Origin: Hirudo medicinalis
Lineage: Eukaryota; Annelida; Clitellata; Hirudinida; Hirudinidae
Direction: 5' to 3'
DNA: 26,419 nucleotides
Assembly (NCBI GenBank): GCA_011800805.1
Contig: MPNW01000103.1
Coordinates: 14,746-41,164, forward strand
Position numbers and translations under genes: made by a program. The stretch's first letter is position 1; every line of letters starts with the position of its first letter. Under the pieces are notes generated by a model. It was not told where the DNA came from, made no database searches, and was given only the letters and a program-made list of their open reading frames with translations. Positions 1 to 10,009 of the stretch are shown here, in pieces.

Positions 1-251
1 TAAGCTCCAATTCACGATTCACTCACGAGAACTTCCAATTTAAGGTTGTCATTTGTAAAATCTTTACAAAATATGACAGATTTTTGTCACTTTTGGCAAT
101 TGTGATGCTGTGTTTTTGTGAGTGTGTCGTTACTTAAAAGATGTGATCATGGACAACGACAACAATAATAATGATATTAATATTGTAAAATAACTTTAGT
201 TAATAAATATAAGTTATCACATACATAAATGTTCAATAATTTTGTCCTTAG
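1..251 (+). other. Intron of the receptor gene (3' end)
   Basis: AT-rich sequence ending in the acceptor at 250-251 (gtccttag). No coding exon is apparent. The next exon starts in phase 1, so an upstream exon must exist outside the window. Confidence 0.6.
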
Positions 252-496
252 GAGGGTCATCCGAGGTTCCATTCTGGGTTGAGGGTGCTGGAGGTGAGGC
301 CCTACTGTCCTGGAGAGATGTCGGTAATGGTTCAAAGAGATACACAGTCTTCTATTGCCTGGCAGCTGCCCTTCCAGCCACGTGCATGGTAATAGTTTTA
401 CAATTTATTTCTTTACTTTTTAAAACATGATATTTTCTAGCACAATTCTGTTGCATAATATGTGCTATTTGGATATATTGCTTGTGATATTGTGAC

Positions 497-527
<31 letters not shown>

Positions 528-1013
528 GTTATTGTTATTGTTATTATTATTATTATTATTAACCAGGACACAATGGAATGGTTAGAGGTGGACAGCAGCT
601 CAAGGGAGTTGAACGTATCTCATCTCGTTCATCCCTTCAACAACTACCTCTTTGGAATTTCCATCAAGAAACCAGGTGGAAGCACATATACAGGTGTTAC
701 CTGGACTGACAGATATTACTCTCTCTATTCTGGTGAGTAAAATTGACTTTATTGATGAAATAATTTTAATAATATTCTTAATATTAATTCCATTTAATTT
801 AATGTCAGAGATTCCTTTATTAAGTGGATTTCCATAAATCTTTCTTTGCTAACAAGAATGGATCTTGTGAACGATTATCATAACTATTAATTGTTATTAA
901 TATGATTTTTATTTTTCAATTATTATTTGTTTACATATTTGTGAAATTTTTTTTTAATTTGATATATGATCAATATTTTTATTGCTTTAAACATTATTAT
1001 TATTTTATTATTA

Positions 1014-1069
<56 letters not shown>

Positions 1070-2265
1070 TCCTTTCTCCAGCTCCGGAAGTCCCGAGTGT
1101 GTTGGCACTCGAGGAGGCGGGAAATGGAAAAGTGCGTTTGCTATGGAAACTGTTGCCATGGAAGACCAGTTGGGAGAAGTGCCTGGTCATTGGTTACCAG
1201 GTGTGTCAGTGTCCTGCAGGTGATGGAACTTGTGCAGGTGAACCGACATGCGAATCTTTAAAAGACATAACAATAATTGTATGCAGTAATACTGTTTATT
1301 ATAAAATAATTATTAATGTAAAAATATTACTTTATTTATAATTATTTTTGAGGTTTTATTATGACTTCTTACTAAATTACTAACCAGTGGAATTATTCAA
1401 GCTACGTTTACTTTGCTCTGCACACATCTATCTTCATAAGTTGAAAATTATTTGTAAATTCTCCGCTTAATTTTAATAAATTATCACTTAATTATTAAGT
1501 TACTAATTTCATTTCAAGTTATTAATTTAAATTTCAAGTTGTGAATAATTAGGTAACAGCACATGCTTGGAGGTGTCGAGCAGCACCTCCAGTTATCAGT
1601 TTGAACGGCTCAATGCCGACCTGACCTACATTTTCTGGGTCAGATCACGATGTAGGGCAGGATTGTCATCATATTCGGTGCAGAAGTTGCACAGACATTC
1701 AGGTTTGTTTTGCTTGTGCTTCCTGTTTATGTATGAATGTGTTTTCTGTATCGGTTTGTATTTATAGGTTTTTATTTATAGGTTTGTATTTATAGGTTTG
1801 TATTTTGTTTACAAAGAATTGCTGTTCAATGTTGCTTCACGAATTCCAGACACAATTTCGTCAAGATATTCTTGGATTGATTTCACGTTCATTTTGTTCT
1901 TGAGTTCCTGCTCGGATGGACTTGTGTATGTGTGTGTATGTGTGTGTGTGTGTTCGTTTATATATTTGTATTATATATTTTTATATATTATATATGTTTA
2001 TATATCATATATTTATTTTCGATTTTTCGTTGTTGTTATTTGTTGTTGTTGTAGTTCTTACTTTACTTGAATTAGGGTTTTATTTGTTTATTTATTTATT
2101 TATTTATTTATTTATTTGTTTACACATTATCACATTATTCTTTTGACTGCCCCTGAATAATTTGAAAATACCACAAGAAACTGAAAATCACGTTCTCTCC
2201 AAGTAAATTAGAGAAAGAAGGAAATGAATGAATGATTGAGGCAATATTAATGTGATTATGATGAT

Positions 2266-2300
<35 letters not shown>

Positions 2301-5171
2301 GTGGTGTTGGTGATGATGATGATGATGATGCTGATGATGGTTACGGTGAAGGTAACGGTGACGGCGATGATGATGCAATAAATTGCTAATTATCCTTTAA
2401 TCATTACCATGAATTTAATCTTACATAGCTATATGTTACTAAGTGTTCAGTTGGTAATAAGTTACGTTTGTTAATTTTCAGGTCACGTGATCACCATAAT
2501 AATCGTTACCATCATCGCCACGTTGGTTGCTGCCTCCATTGGGTTTGGTGTTCACTTTATCAAGTAATTAACTCACTCAATATTTAGCATTTTATTCAAT
2601 ATTTACATCTTTAATTAAAACTGTCATAAGATGTGCTACAAATATCAAATATCACAAATATCATATTCAAAGTTATGTAACACATCGTAAAACACATTAA
2701 CTGCATGACTTGTGTAACTGACTAGTGAAGACAAGAATAGTTTCTCATGTGGGCATGGCTTCACTTGAGGCTGGCTATCAATAACCTCTTGAAACATCTT
2801 GAACCACTCTGTGGAACTTGCTGCTGATGTTTCCAGACTTTATCCATCAACCATCCACCCATACTTCCATCCATCCATACTTTCAACCACCCATCCACCC
2901 ATACTTCCATCCATCCATAATTTCAACCATCCATCCATCCATCCATAATTTCAACCATCCATCCATCCATAATTTCAACCATCCATCCATCCATAATTTC
3001 AACTATCCATCCATCCATAATTTCAACCATCCATCCATCCATAATTTCAACCATCCATCCATCCAATCCACCATATATTTAACTTGCTGCCCAACCATCC
3101 ATAAAACTTCACCCATTTCCAAGCAATTTGTTCCATGTGTCACTAACACATGTTTGAATGAAATTCTTATTCTTTATTTTTCCAAAGTTATTGATATAAT
3201 TTGTATTTTTTTAATGTAGTAGTACATTCAATATAGTATATTTTATGTTATATTATAGTATTTTATTATATTATTATTATACTATATTATATTTTTGGAA
3301 TGTTCAGCATAAAATATAATCGAAGGACGGTCGGTTTTGGTACTACCTTAAAAGTAAATAAATTCAATCAAATGAACGGACAAAATATGATGAAATATCT
3401 AATACATTGCAGTCCAAATGACATTCTTATGTCTTATTCATATCAAAATGTTATGTGAAACAAGCATGACATTTCAGGAGGTTGAAGAAATGGCACAAAA
3501 AATTCAGCTCAGGCATCGACATTCAGCCTCCAACTGCTATCTTCATCTCCAAAGTACGTCCAATATTTTTTATCTCACGCTTTATTTTATCAATTGTTTT
3601 CATTTAGAAGAATTGCTTTACTAAATTCATAAAATATATTCTGATAATGTCCAAATGTCTCACAATTCATAAGTTAATCTTTAAACGGAACTTAAAACCT
3701 TTACCTCATCATTAAATTTTATTGAGAAAAGTGCATAAAAAATGTTAAAATTATAATCTAGTATTTTTCTTTCAATTTCCTAACTTTAAGATTGAAAAAA
3801 GTGGAGACTGTTCATCTTTAATGTGATTAAAGACATGATCTCTTTCAATGTCATTAAGTTGCTAATGAATGTCATTTCGTTCGATCGCAACTTCAACTTC
3901 CATCGCGACATCCGACTTGCATCGACGTCTAATTGGGTTTTGCATTAGTTGGGATTATTTCTCAACAGATGACAAGGCTTGTTGTTTGAAATCTGATGAA
4001 AATTATGGATGGAACTTAAGTTCATTGCAATTATTTTATTCAGAATCCTAATCAAAAGTTGTCTTCCTCCAATGGCGAAACCTCCGCTTATCCTGCAGTC
4101 GGCATCCTCGCCTGCCGACAAGTCCTCGACCCGAACGACCACGAGGACGACGGTCGAACGGATGAATCTACACATCGCCGGGAACTTGCAAAGAATATTT
4201 TCAATTTTAAGAAGTCTGGCAATTCGACGACATCCTCTTTGGCCTTAATCGGTCCTTTGAAAGACCAAGACGATGGCACTCCTTACTATCTCATCGATGG
4301 CGTACCGCACGACGACGATGATGACGAATCGTTAGCCATCGAATCGTGCGACGGCAGAAGTGACCATGTTGATGATGATGATGATGATGGCGATAACGGC
4401 AAAGGCGATGCAAGTCGTGGGGGGATAATGAATTACAGCACGATACAACCCAGTCTTCAATCATCTCACGAAGGACAGACTTTTGTTGAGAATGAATCTG
4501 ACGACAACGTTTATGATGAAGATTCGAATCACAATCCTGAACTTGTCAATTGTCCCATGAGTCAAGGAAGCCAAGAATATACCCCAAATTTGAGGAACGA
4601 CGAAAACTCTGAAGTCGGTAAAGTTCGGGATGTCGACGACTATGTCACTTCTGAAGGTCTTTTTGATGACTCGGCAGCATTTTATCCGCAAGATGACTGC
4701 CGTGATAAATGTTACGACTCTGATGACATCACCAGCGGCACAGATCGTGTCACTGATTCTTATGTTGAAATCAAACAGTCCCACAAGGATAGGAGGGGAT
4801 ACATAAAAAATGACATAAATTTTGACAACAATAATAATGATGATGATGATGATGATGATGGTGACGAGATTAATGGCGATCAAATCCATGCTGTTGGACC
4901 GTCGGAAGTGCCCGGGACAGAAGTCGAACTGACGAACTCCATCAACCCGTCCGACTACACTCTCTTCAACAAATCTGATCATTATCATCATCACTCTAAT
5001 GAGAGCAACAAAATAAGAACTACCTTCTATTCTCCTCTGCCCACTGAGGAAGAAGAAGTAGTTAGCGGGACGACGTCCTTCGGGCCCGACATGCCGAGCA
5101 CCCCTTACTGCACTCTGGGGATGCTTCTCAATGACGAGATGAGGGGTCTCCTGGTGTCAAACGATTGCTAA
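252..5171 (+). CDS. Single-pass FN3 receptor, class I cytokine receptor-like (gp130/Domeless type), 3' seven exons
   Basis: Exons are 252-388, 567-732, 1082-1237, 1553-1702, 2482-2563, 3478-3553 and 4044-5171. All have GT/AG borders and every junction agrees in phase, giving 630 residues after the incoming split codon; the 5' exons lie outside the window. Residues 1-202 form about two FN3-like domains with paired cysteines (YTVFYC, GYQVCQC), N-glycosylation sequons (NGS, NVS, NST) and, near the end, [12 protein letters not shown], which sits where a WSxWS motif would be. Residues about 204-229 are a hydrophobic helix rich in I/V/A, followed by a basic stop (KRLKKWHKK). A Box1-like GIDIQPP lies 12 residues inside. 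The roughly 400-residue tail is very acidic, with three poly-Asp runs and tyrosines in YVEI, YSTI and YCTL contexts that could dock SH2 domains. The role in cytokine/JAK-STAT signalling is inferred from architecture; another FN3 adhesion receptor remains possible. The gene structure is firmer than the family name. Confidence 0.75.
499..560 (+). repeat. (ATT)n microsatellite abutting a 3' splice site
   Basis: An ATT-unit run with some GTT variants that ends six bases before the receptor acceptor AG at 565-566. It stands where the polypyrimidine tract should be. Confidence 0.9.
1006..1068 (+). repeat. (ATT)n microsatellite abutting a 3' splice site
   Basis: A run of about twenty ATT units followed by the short pyrimidine tract attcctttctccag and the acceptor at 1080-1081 of the third receptor exon. 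Confidence 0.9.
1924..1952 (+). repeat. (GT)n microsatellite
   Basis: A TG/GT dinucleotide run in the intron before the transmembrane exon. It is followed by TA-rich sequence and a (TTTA)n run at about 2083-2117. Confidence 0.85.
2250..2370 (+). repeat. (GAT)n microsatellite, degenerate
   Basis: A long GATGAT run with interspersed GGT/GCT variants in the receptor intron. The rest of this 779 bp intron (1703-2481) holds no gene. Confidence 0.85.
2840..3068 (+). repeat. CCAT-rich minisatellite, unit about 20 bp
   Basis: Tandem copies of a CCATAATTTCAACCATCCAT-type unit, mostly 20 bp with one or two 4-bp CCAT additions, within the intron between the transmembrane and juxtamembrane exons. The unit is not a multiple of three, and the open frame across it is low-complexity Pro/His/Ser/Ile, so I regard it as non-coding. 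Confidence 0.85.
4364..4390 (+). repeat. Coding (GAT)n encoding poly-Asp
   Basis: A GATGATGAT run inside the last receptor exon, read as an Asp tract (VDDDDDDG). A second GAT run at about 4838-4860 encodes an Asn-to-Asp tract, and a third Asp tract lies near 4310-4325. These are likely length-variable within the population. Confidence 0.85.
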
Positions 5172-5489
5172 TCATAATCACCGATAGCATTGAATTTAAT
5201 TTAATTGGATTGAATTGGTGGTGCAGAGATTCAAATCTTTGGACATTTTGATGAGACTGTTGCTTTTCCTTTCCTTTTTCTGAGCATTATTGGTTGTGCT
5301 ATTGTTTTGAACATTGTAGTGACTGTTGCATCCATTATGTACATATTGAAATCATCGTTGTCGTGATTTGCTACATCTGTTTATTTGCGTTGCTATCGTC
5401 GTCGTCATCATCATCATCATTGCTACTACTGCTGCTGGTTTGTAGATACTTCATCTTCCAGAGATTGAAAGCACTGAAGGCAACGGATC

Positions 5490-5495
5490 AATAAA
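5490..5495 (+). promoter_or_regulatory. Candidate polyadenylation signal of the receptor gene
   Basis: AATAAA 319 bp after the receptor stop codon, the first good hexamer downstream. Further AATAAA-type hexamers occur near 6660, so a longer 3' UTR is possible. Confidence 0.45.
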
Positions 5496-5499
5496 TATA

Positions 5500-6850
5500 A
5501 ATTTAAACTCATAAGATCTCATGGAATGATTAACCAATTTGATTTGTTTACTTGAACTTGGTTGAAGGTTGATTTGTATGAGAGTTGACTGGCAATATAA
5601 TAATAATAATAATAATAATAAATAATTAATAATCATAATAATCATAATAACAATGATAATGATAATAATAACAATAATAATAATAAGAACAGTAATAATA
5701 ATATCTTCCATTCATTGGGTTTTATTCTCAATCAGTTTGTAGCCAAGTTTTTATTGCCTTGTTGATCTATCATCTAAAACTAATGGCCACTAAACTTACT
5801 GAAATTAACAAGTTTTGTTTTGAGAGATTTGAGATCAAATTATTATTTGATATGGCACTACCATTTGTTTGCTGTACATAAGATTATGTTTTTGATCAAT
5901 TGAGTTGTTGATGAACCTACAAACATTGAACGTTGTACAGCTTTGAACATTACATTTTATTACTCTACATTTTCATTACATTTTTTATTGATTTATATTT
6001 TAGAATTTAAAATGTAGATATTCGTTTGAGTTTGCATATCAGGGCCAACCACTCATCTAATTCCTACTTTGGACAGACCTTTAGTAAGCGTGGCCCCATT
6101 CCTATCCACTTCACAGATGGTGCCAAATATTAAATCCAGCAAGTTCGCTGCTTCAACACTTTGCTGTTTTATGACATTTCTCAGCCATCATATCTTGCTT
6201 GTCTCTTTTTTGTCATTGGGGACCCTTGAATGTCTGTTCATTTAGAAAATTGTACCTTTGTGAGTTTTTGCTGTTTGATGTTTTATCTACTGGGGTGTAT
6301 AAATTTATTCATCTTGCCTGACTTAGATGCATGTTTGACTTTGCTTTGTGGCAGATAGCCTTATTATTTTGTTGTTTAATGTGATTTTCATGGAACTTTA
6401 TTATCCACTGGGCCTAAAAAAACAAATAGCAGTATTACAATTGGTCACCTGCTGCCTCTGCTCAACTATCTGCTTTGGGCTTGTTTTTATGGCTTGTGAT
6501 CACTTTCCATTTGATCACAAGTTCTCTTGGTGCTTCAAACCTCCTTTATGCCGATGAATGATTGCACTTGCATTGGAGCTGCTCATTGGAATCTTCATTT
6601 ATTTTATTACTTCGATATTATTGGAGTTTCGACTATGTCTAGCTCGCCTTCAATAATGAATAAATATAAATAAGAGAGTCCTTGGTCCTTATTCAAAATG
6701 ACGAAAGTTTAATCGTACAATGTTTAACAGTTTCTTGTGATCCATCACTTTATAACTTGATTCGCCAATACTAATTCTGAAATTTATCCCTTCTTATTTA
6801 TAAAGCATCGCATTAACCAATTTCTCCGCAGCTGGCCCGAACCAGCCTCG
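5500..6850. other. Gene-less flank, 3' of the receptor
   Basis: I recognise no gene here. It holds (AAT)n/(ATAATA)n sequence at about 5600-5705 and otherwise unremarkable AT-rich DNA with short open frames lacking domain character. A perfect 10-bp inverted repeat is listed separately at 6493-6521. Confidence 0.5.
6493..6521. repeat. Perfect 10-bp inverted repeat
   Basis: CTTGTGATCA at 6493-6502 and its exact complement TGATCACAAG at 6512-6521 flank a 9-base spacer. It contains two TGATCA palindromes. Its function is unknown. Confidence 0.8.
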
Positions 6851-7224
6851 CGTCACCTCATCCTGCTGAGATTTTGCGGAATGTGGGTAGAGGATGCATT
6901 CTATTTTCCCCTTCGAAAGGTTGAGTTTTGCTTTGATTTAGGCAGCCTGATTGTATATTTTTCTGCTCTTCCCTCAGTCGGTAAATCACGAGAAATTCTT
7001 CGAATATCTCGAAAGAACCATCATTACGAAAGGAAACATCAAAATCGCGCGACACATCCGTCTGATTCGGGATTAGGAGTTGTGAATTCTACATCTTAAA
7101 TTTTCCAGTTAATTGAAATTATTGGCCTCTTTCGATTATGAAACCCTTATTCAAAACTAAAACGTTGACGGATTCTGTTTTCATTCGCTAGATCGAAAGT
7201 GTTCATAAATTCATAAATCAGCCA

Positions 7225-7581
7225 TTGACATACCTTCAAATGGCAGCCCACCGCAAAAAAAATCAAAATGGACCACTTGAAGATTCAAATTACAAAAAAA
7301 AATCATTTTTTCACTCATTACTTGTTACTTATTTAAATAGCCTTGAAACAATAGGAACCAATTTCACTAGTACAAATTGTGTTTTGCTTCAAGAAGCCCT
7401 TTGTAGTAAAAGTCTACAAATGGAAGAAGTGAAAATGAAAGATGTGGTAGTTACAGCAATCAACCTTACACATTCTCAAGGGCTGAATCACAGGCAGATC
7501 ACATCATTTCTTGCAGATATGGATTCTGAGTATGGTAAGCTTCTTTATCACGCCGAAGTTAGATGGTTGAAGGTTATGTAG
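7225..7581 (+). pseudogene. hAT-family transposase remnant (GTF2IRD2/ZBED-like), part 1
   Basis: A 118-codon open stretch whose second half reads as the middle of a hAT transposase of the GTF2IRD2/ZBED/SCAND3 type: QEALCSKSLQM, then GLNHRQITSFLADMDSEYGK and LLYHAEVRWL. This is the recognisable block following the usual HCIIHQ-type motif, here degraded to TNCVLLQ. It stops at 7579-7581 just after the RWL motif, where an intact element would continue. The first half (7225-7340) is Lys/Asn-rich and not recognised. No BED zinc finger and no dimerisation domain are present, so this is a decayed copy. The family assignment is from memory of conserved motifs. Confidence 0.7.
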
Positions 7582-7603
7582 TTTCTTATGGAATGAGGTC
7601 AAT

Positions 7604-8224
7604 TTGGCTCATTTCTCAACTCTGAATTCCTTAGGAAAAGTTGAACGGAAATGCTTGAAAGAATATACAGATTTGTTGTCTGTCTTACTTCAACGGTTTG
7701 ATGTGTGCTTTCACGACTTTAAGGTACATGAGTCACAATCTCAACTTTTTTCAACGCAGTTTGATGTAGAAATTGACAATGTTGCGGAGGAGTTGCAAAT
7801 GGATTTGGTAGAACTTCAGTGTGACAGTTCCTTGAAGCAAAATATGCAGAAGTGGAGATTCCGGATTTCTACACATTTATTTCACGAGAAAGGTTTCCGA
7901 GGTTATTCGTTGCTGCTTCGTTGCATCGTTAACTTCGATGAAGTTAAGGCCTGTTTAAAATCAACTCTTTCGAAAGAAGTAAATATTGTGAAATTAACGA
8001 CCATGAGAATTCAACAACATAATTTCGAAAGCTCTCAAAGATTTTCCGAGTATTTGCTTCAAATCGGTGACAGTAAAGAAGCAACAAGTGAACATGGGAA
8101 AATCAGGCTCTCCCATGAACTTTGCAAGATCTGTCCTACACTGAATAGCCTTATTAATCATATGTATCCGGATATCACATCGAATATCCAGAACCGCAAA
8201 TGGCTCCAGGAACGCTCGATTTAA
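7604..8224 (+). pseudogene. Chimeric open frame: hAT transposase C-terminal part joined to Helitron helicase fragment
   Basis: One uninterrupted 206-codon frame contains two unrelated transposon pieces. Residues 1 to about 84 (MAHFSTLNSL, then FDVEIDNVAEELQMDLVELQ and CDSSLKQ) match the C-terminal region of GTF2IRD2-like hAT transposases. Residues about 108-206 (VKACLKSTL, VKLTTMRIQQHN, FSEYLLQIGDSKEA, LINHMYPDI, WLQERSI) match the central part of the PIF1-type helicase of Helitrons. The 25 residues between are not assigned. The helicase portion continues past the stop at 8222-8224 in a broken form. This is probably a nested insertion or deletion join of two dead elements, not a working gene, although the long open frame is notable. 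No start context or promoter supports expression. Confidence 0.65.
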
Positions 8225-8289
8225 ACATCTCTAAATGCGAAAGTTGTAGAAATTAACTTCACGACACAAGAAAAAGTTCCAACTGCAGC

Positions 8290-8740
8290 AGGAACGCACA
8301 TCTCAGTAGACAAATGTTTAAATAGCCATAAGCTATCCGGTATGATTTTTAAATTCACGTAACCCCAGTGGCATTCCCTTGCAAAGATTAGTGCTGAAAG
8401 TTGGACGTCCAATTATGTTGCTAAACAATTTGGACCCCCGAAGCTGTACAATGGATCCAGACTGATAGTCAAGGCTTTTGCACATCTTACGTCATGGAAG
8501 CAACTATTTTAACTGCCCATGAGGGCAAAAACGTCCTGATCCCAAGAATTCCACTCATTCCGACTGACTTGCCGTTTTAGTTCAAACGATTGCAATTTTC
8601 TGTTAGACTTGCATTTGCAATCAACAAGGCGCAAGGGCAGTCACAGGCTTGGATTTGACTGACGAGTGCTTCTCGCATGGACAGCTACATTCAGGACGGA
8701 AACCATGAGGACACCCCATAATTTCCTGATAACTCGCTAA
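8290..8740 (+). pseudogene. Helitron (PIF1-type) helicase C-terminal fragment, frameshifted
   Basis: Three-frame reading recovers consecutive Helitron helicase blocks: TPSGIPLQRLVLKVGRPIML (about 8361-8420), LDP, then a frame change to PPKLYNGSRLIVKAF (about 8436-8480), another to ILTAHEGKNVLIPRIPLIPT (about 8508-8565), then FKRLQF, RLAFAINKAQGQS and finally DECFSHGQL near 8662-8690. The KAQGQS block corresponds to the helicase motif with consensus NKSQGQS. At least two frameshifts and two in-frame stops show it is dead. It continues the helicase fragment of the preceding chimeric frame, so one decayed Helitron spans about 7925-8740. The Rep/HUH nuclease domain is absent. Confidence 0.75.
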
Positions 8741-9144
8741 ATATAATTACTCAATTTTATACATAACATCACTTTATCGTATACAAAACGACCTGTAAAT
8801 TTTCAACTAAATTTAACAAGTAGAACTTGTAAAATATGCAAAATAGCATTTTACGGCCGTTTGAAAACCATGGGACATCTTTATTCATATCCAATAAAAC
8901 TTGAAATTTTCGATACCGGATTTGCGTAGGCCCGTTTTTTGAACAATGTAATGAAACACATTGGATTTAAATACTTATCAAATTTATTGAACTCAGACGA
9001 TTATTTCGAACGAATTTCACGCTGACGGAGGCACTCCTCTGATGATTCCCTGTCGGTGCGCTCAGTGGTAGGAGTTTCTCAGCACTAGGGCTGCAGATTA
9101 CTATGCGTTAAAAGCTCGCGATTAACTCGCTAATATTTTGTGCA

Positions 9145-9318
9145 ATAAAATGTAAATGCAGTTCATTTATATAGCGCCACATGCGTAGCGTCAGAGGCGC
9201 TTCTTTAACCGTTTATGTAGCTCTCTTTCCAAAGTGCAGGCTGGGTTTCGAACACGACACACTACGACTGTTGCCATTACCGCCGCAATGCAACCCATTC
9301 GGCCAACCGGCACGCCGA
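9145..9318 (-). repeat. tRNA-derived SINE
   Basis: On the minus strand the element starts near 9316 with a tRNA-like head. An A-box-like TGGCCGAATGGGT lies at 9304-9292 and a B-box-like GTTCGAAACCC at 9253-9243, about the right distance apart for an internal Pol III promoter. The body then runs to a tail with GGCGCTATATAAATG at about 9178-9164, typical of invertebrate SINE 3' ends. Both flanks carry AATATTT (about 9133 and 9319), a possible 7-bp target-site duplication. It does not fold as a proper tRNA and has no intact acceptor stem. Confidence 0.65.
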
Positions 9319-9439
9319 AATATTTAACGCGATGATTAACACGTTAAATTTTTACAGTTTTTTAATAAATTATTTTATTAATTTACACGAATTTAAACTA
9401 ATTTTTCTTTTATAACTCTTTGTTTTCATATCTTGTTAT

Positions 9440-9905
9440 TTTTTATATTGTTTTTCTAGCAAGTAATCCCCACACTTTTTCAATTGGGTTTAAGTCTGAG
9501 GAGCAAGCTGGCCATTTCAGAACTTTCAAATTCATCTCCTGAAGAATAGTGTTTATTAGTCTTAGTTTGTTTTTCAAGGCAGTCTTGCTGAAAAATTACT
9601 GTAGCATCTCTAAATTTGTCACACAGCGGAAACAGATGCTGGTCCAACTATTCAATACATTTTGATGAGTTCTGCTTCCCCTCTAAGAAGACAAGTCCAG
9701 ATGAACCACGAGAGGAAATGGCAGCCCAGACCATCGTTGAGCCACCTCCAAAATTCCTTTATAAAATGTTTTTTGATGCCCTCTGATCATGCCAATAATA
9801 TTTAAAGCCATCTGGACCATCCAAATTCAATTTCTTTTCATCAGAGTCCACAATCACCGAATCCACCATCTCTTTTGCCCAGTTTAGTCAATTTCTAGAG
9901 CGAAT
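9440..9905 (-). pseudogene. Tc1/mariner transposase fossil
   Basis: Reading the minus strand from about 9870 down gives SDEKKLNLDGPDGFKYYWHD, then RNFGGGSTMVWAAISS, a frame change to FRDATVIFQQD and, near 9520-9450, WPACSSDLNPIEKVWG. These are the catalytic-domain blocks of Tc1-like DDE transposases: a first-strand block, GG.VMVW, QQD and the SPDLNPIENxWG block. Several stops and frame changes between them show it is non-functional. The helix-turn-helix N-terminal part is not recognisable beyond weak similarity up to about 10010, and I could not find terminal inverted repeats. Confidence 0.75.
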
Positions 9906-10009
9906 TCCATTTCTTAGAAATATCAGAAATTGACAAATTCAAGTCTTTAAAGGCCTTTTTTAAAAGTCTTTATTCGTCCTTTTTCAGCATCGTTAAGTCT
10001 CTTTTCAGA

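Noticed and set aside
462..740. 92-codon frame starting with an Ile/Val run
   Set aside because: The first third is a translated ATT microsatellite. Only 567-732 is a real exon of the receptor; the rest is intron.
902..1261. Overlapping frames with poly-Leu or poly-Tyr
   Set aside because: Translations of the ATT run in different frames. The true exon (1082-1237) uses a different frame fixed by splice phase.
2818..3219. 133-codon Pro/His/Ser-rich frame
   Set aside because: It is a reading of the CCAT minisatellite inside an intron, without domain or splice support.
3478..3552. Reading [18 protein letters not shown] in the juxtamembrane exon
   Set aside because: That frame cannot join the preceding or following exon in phase. 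The frame [12 protein letters not shown] joins both without conflict.
4461..4994. 177-codon minus-strand frame opposite the receptor tail
   Set aside because: Antisense shadow of the Asp-rich coding exon; its Ile run comes from the GAT repeat.
9058..9075. A-box-like GCGCTCAGTGGTAGGAG on the plus strand
   Set aside because: No B box at a suitable distance and no tRNA fold; left as a chance or truncated match.
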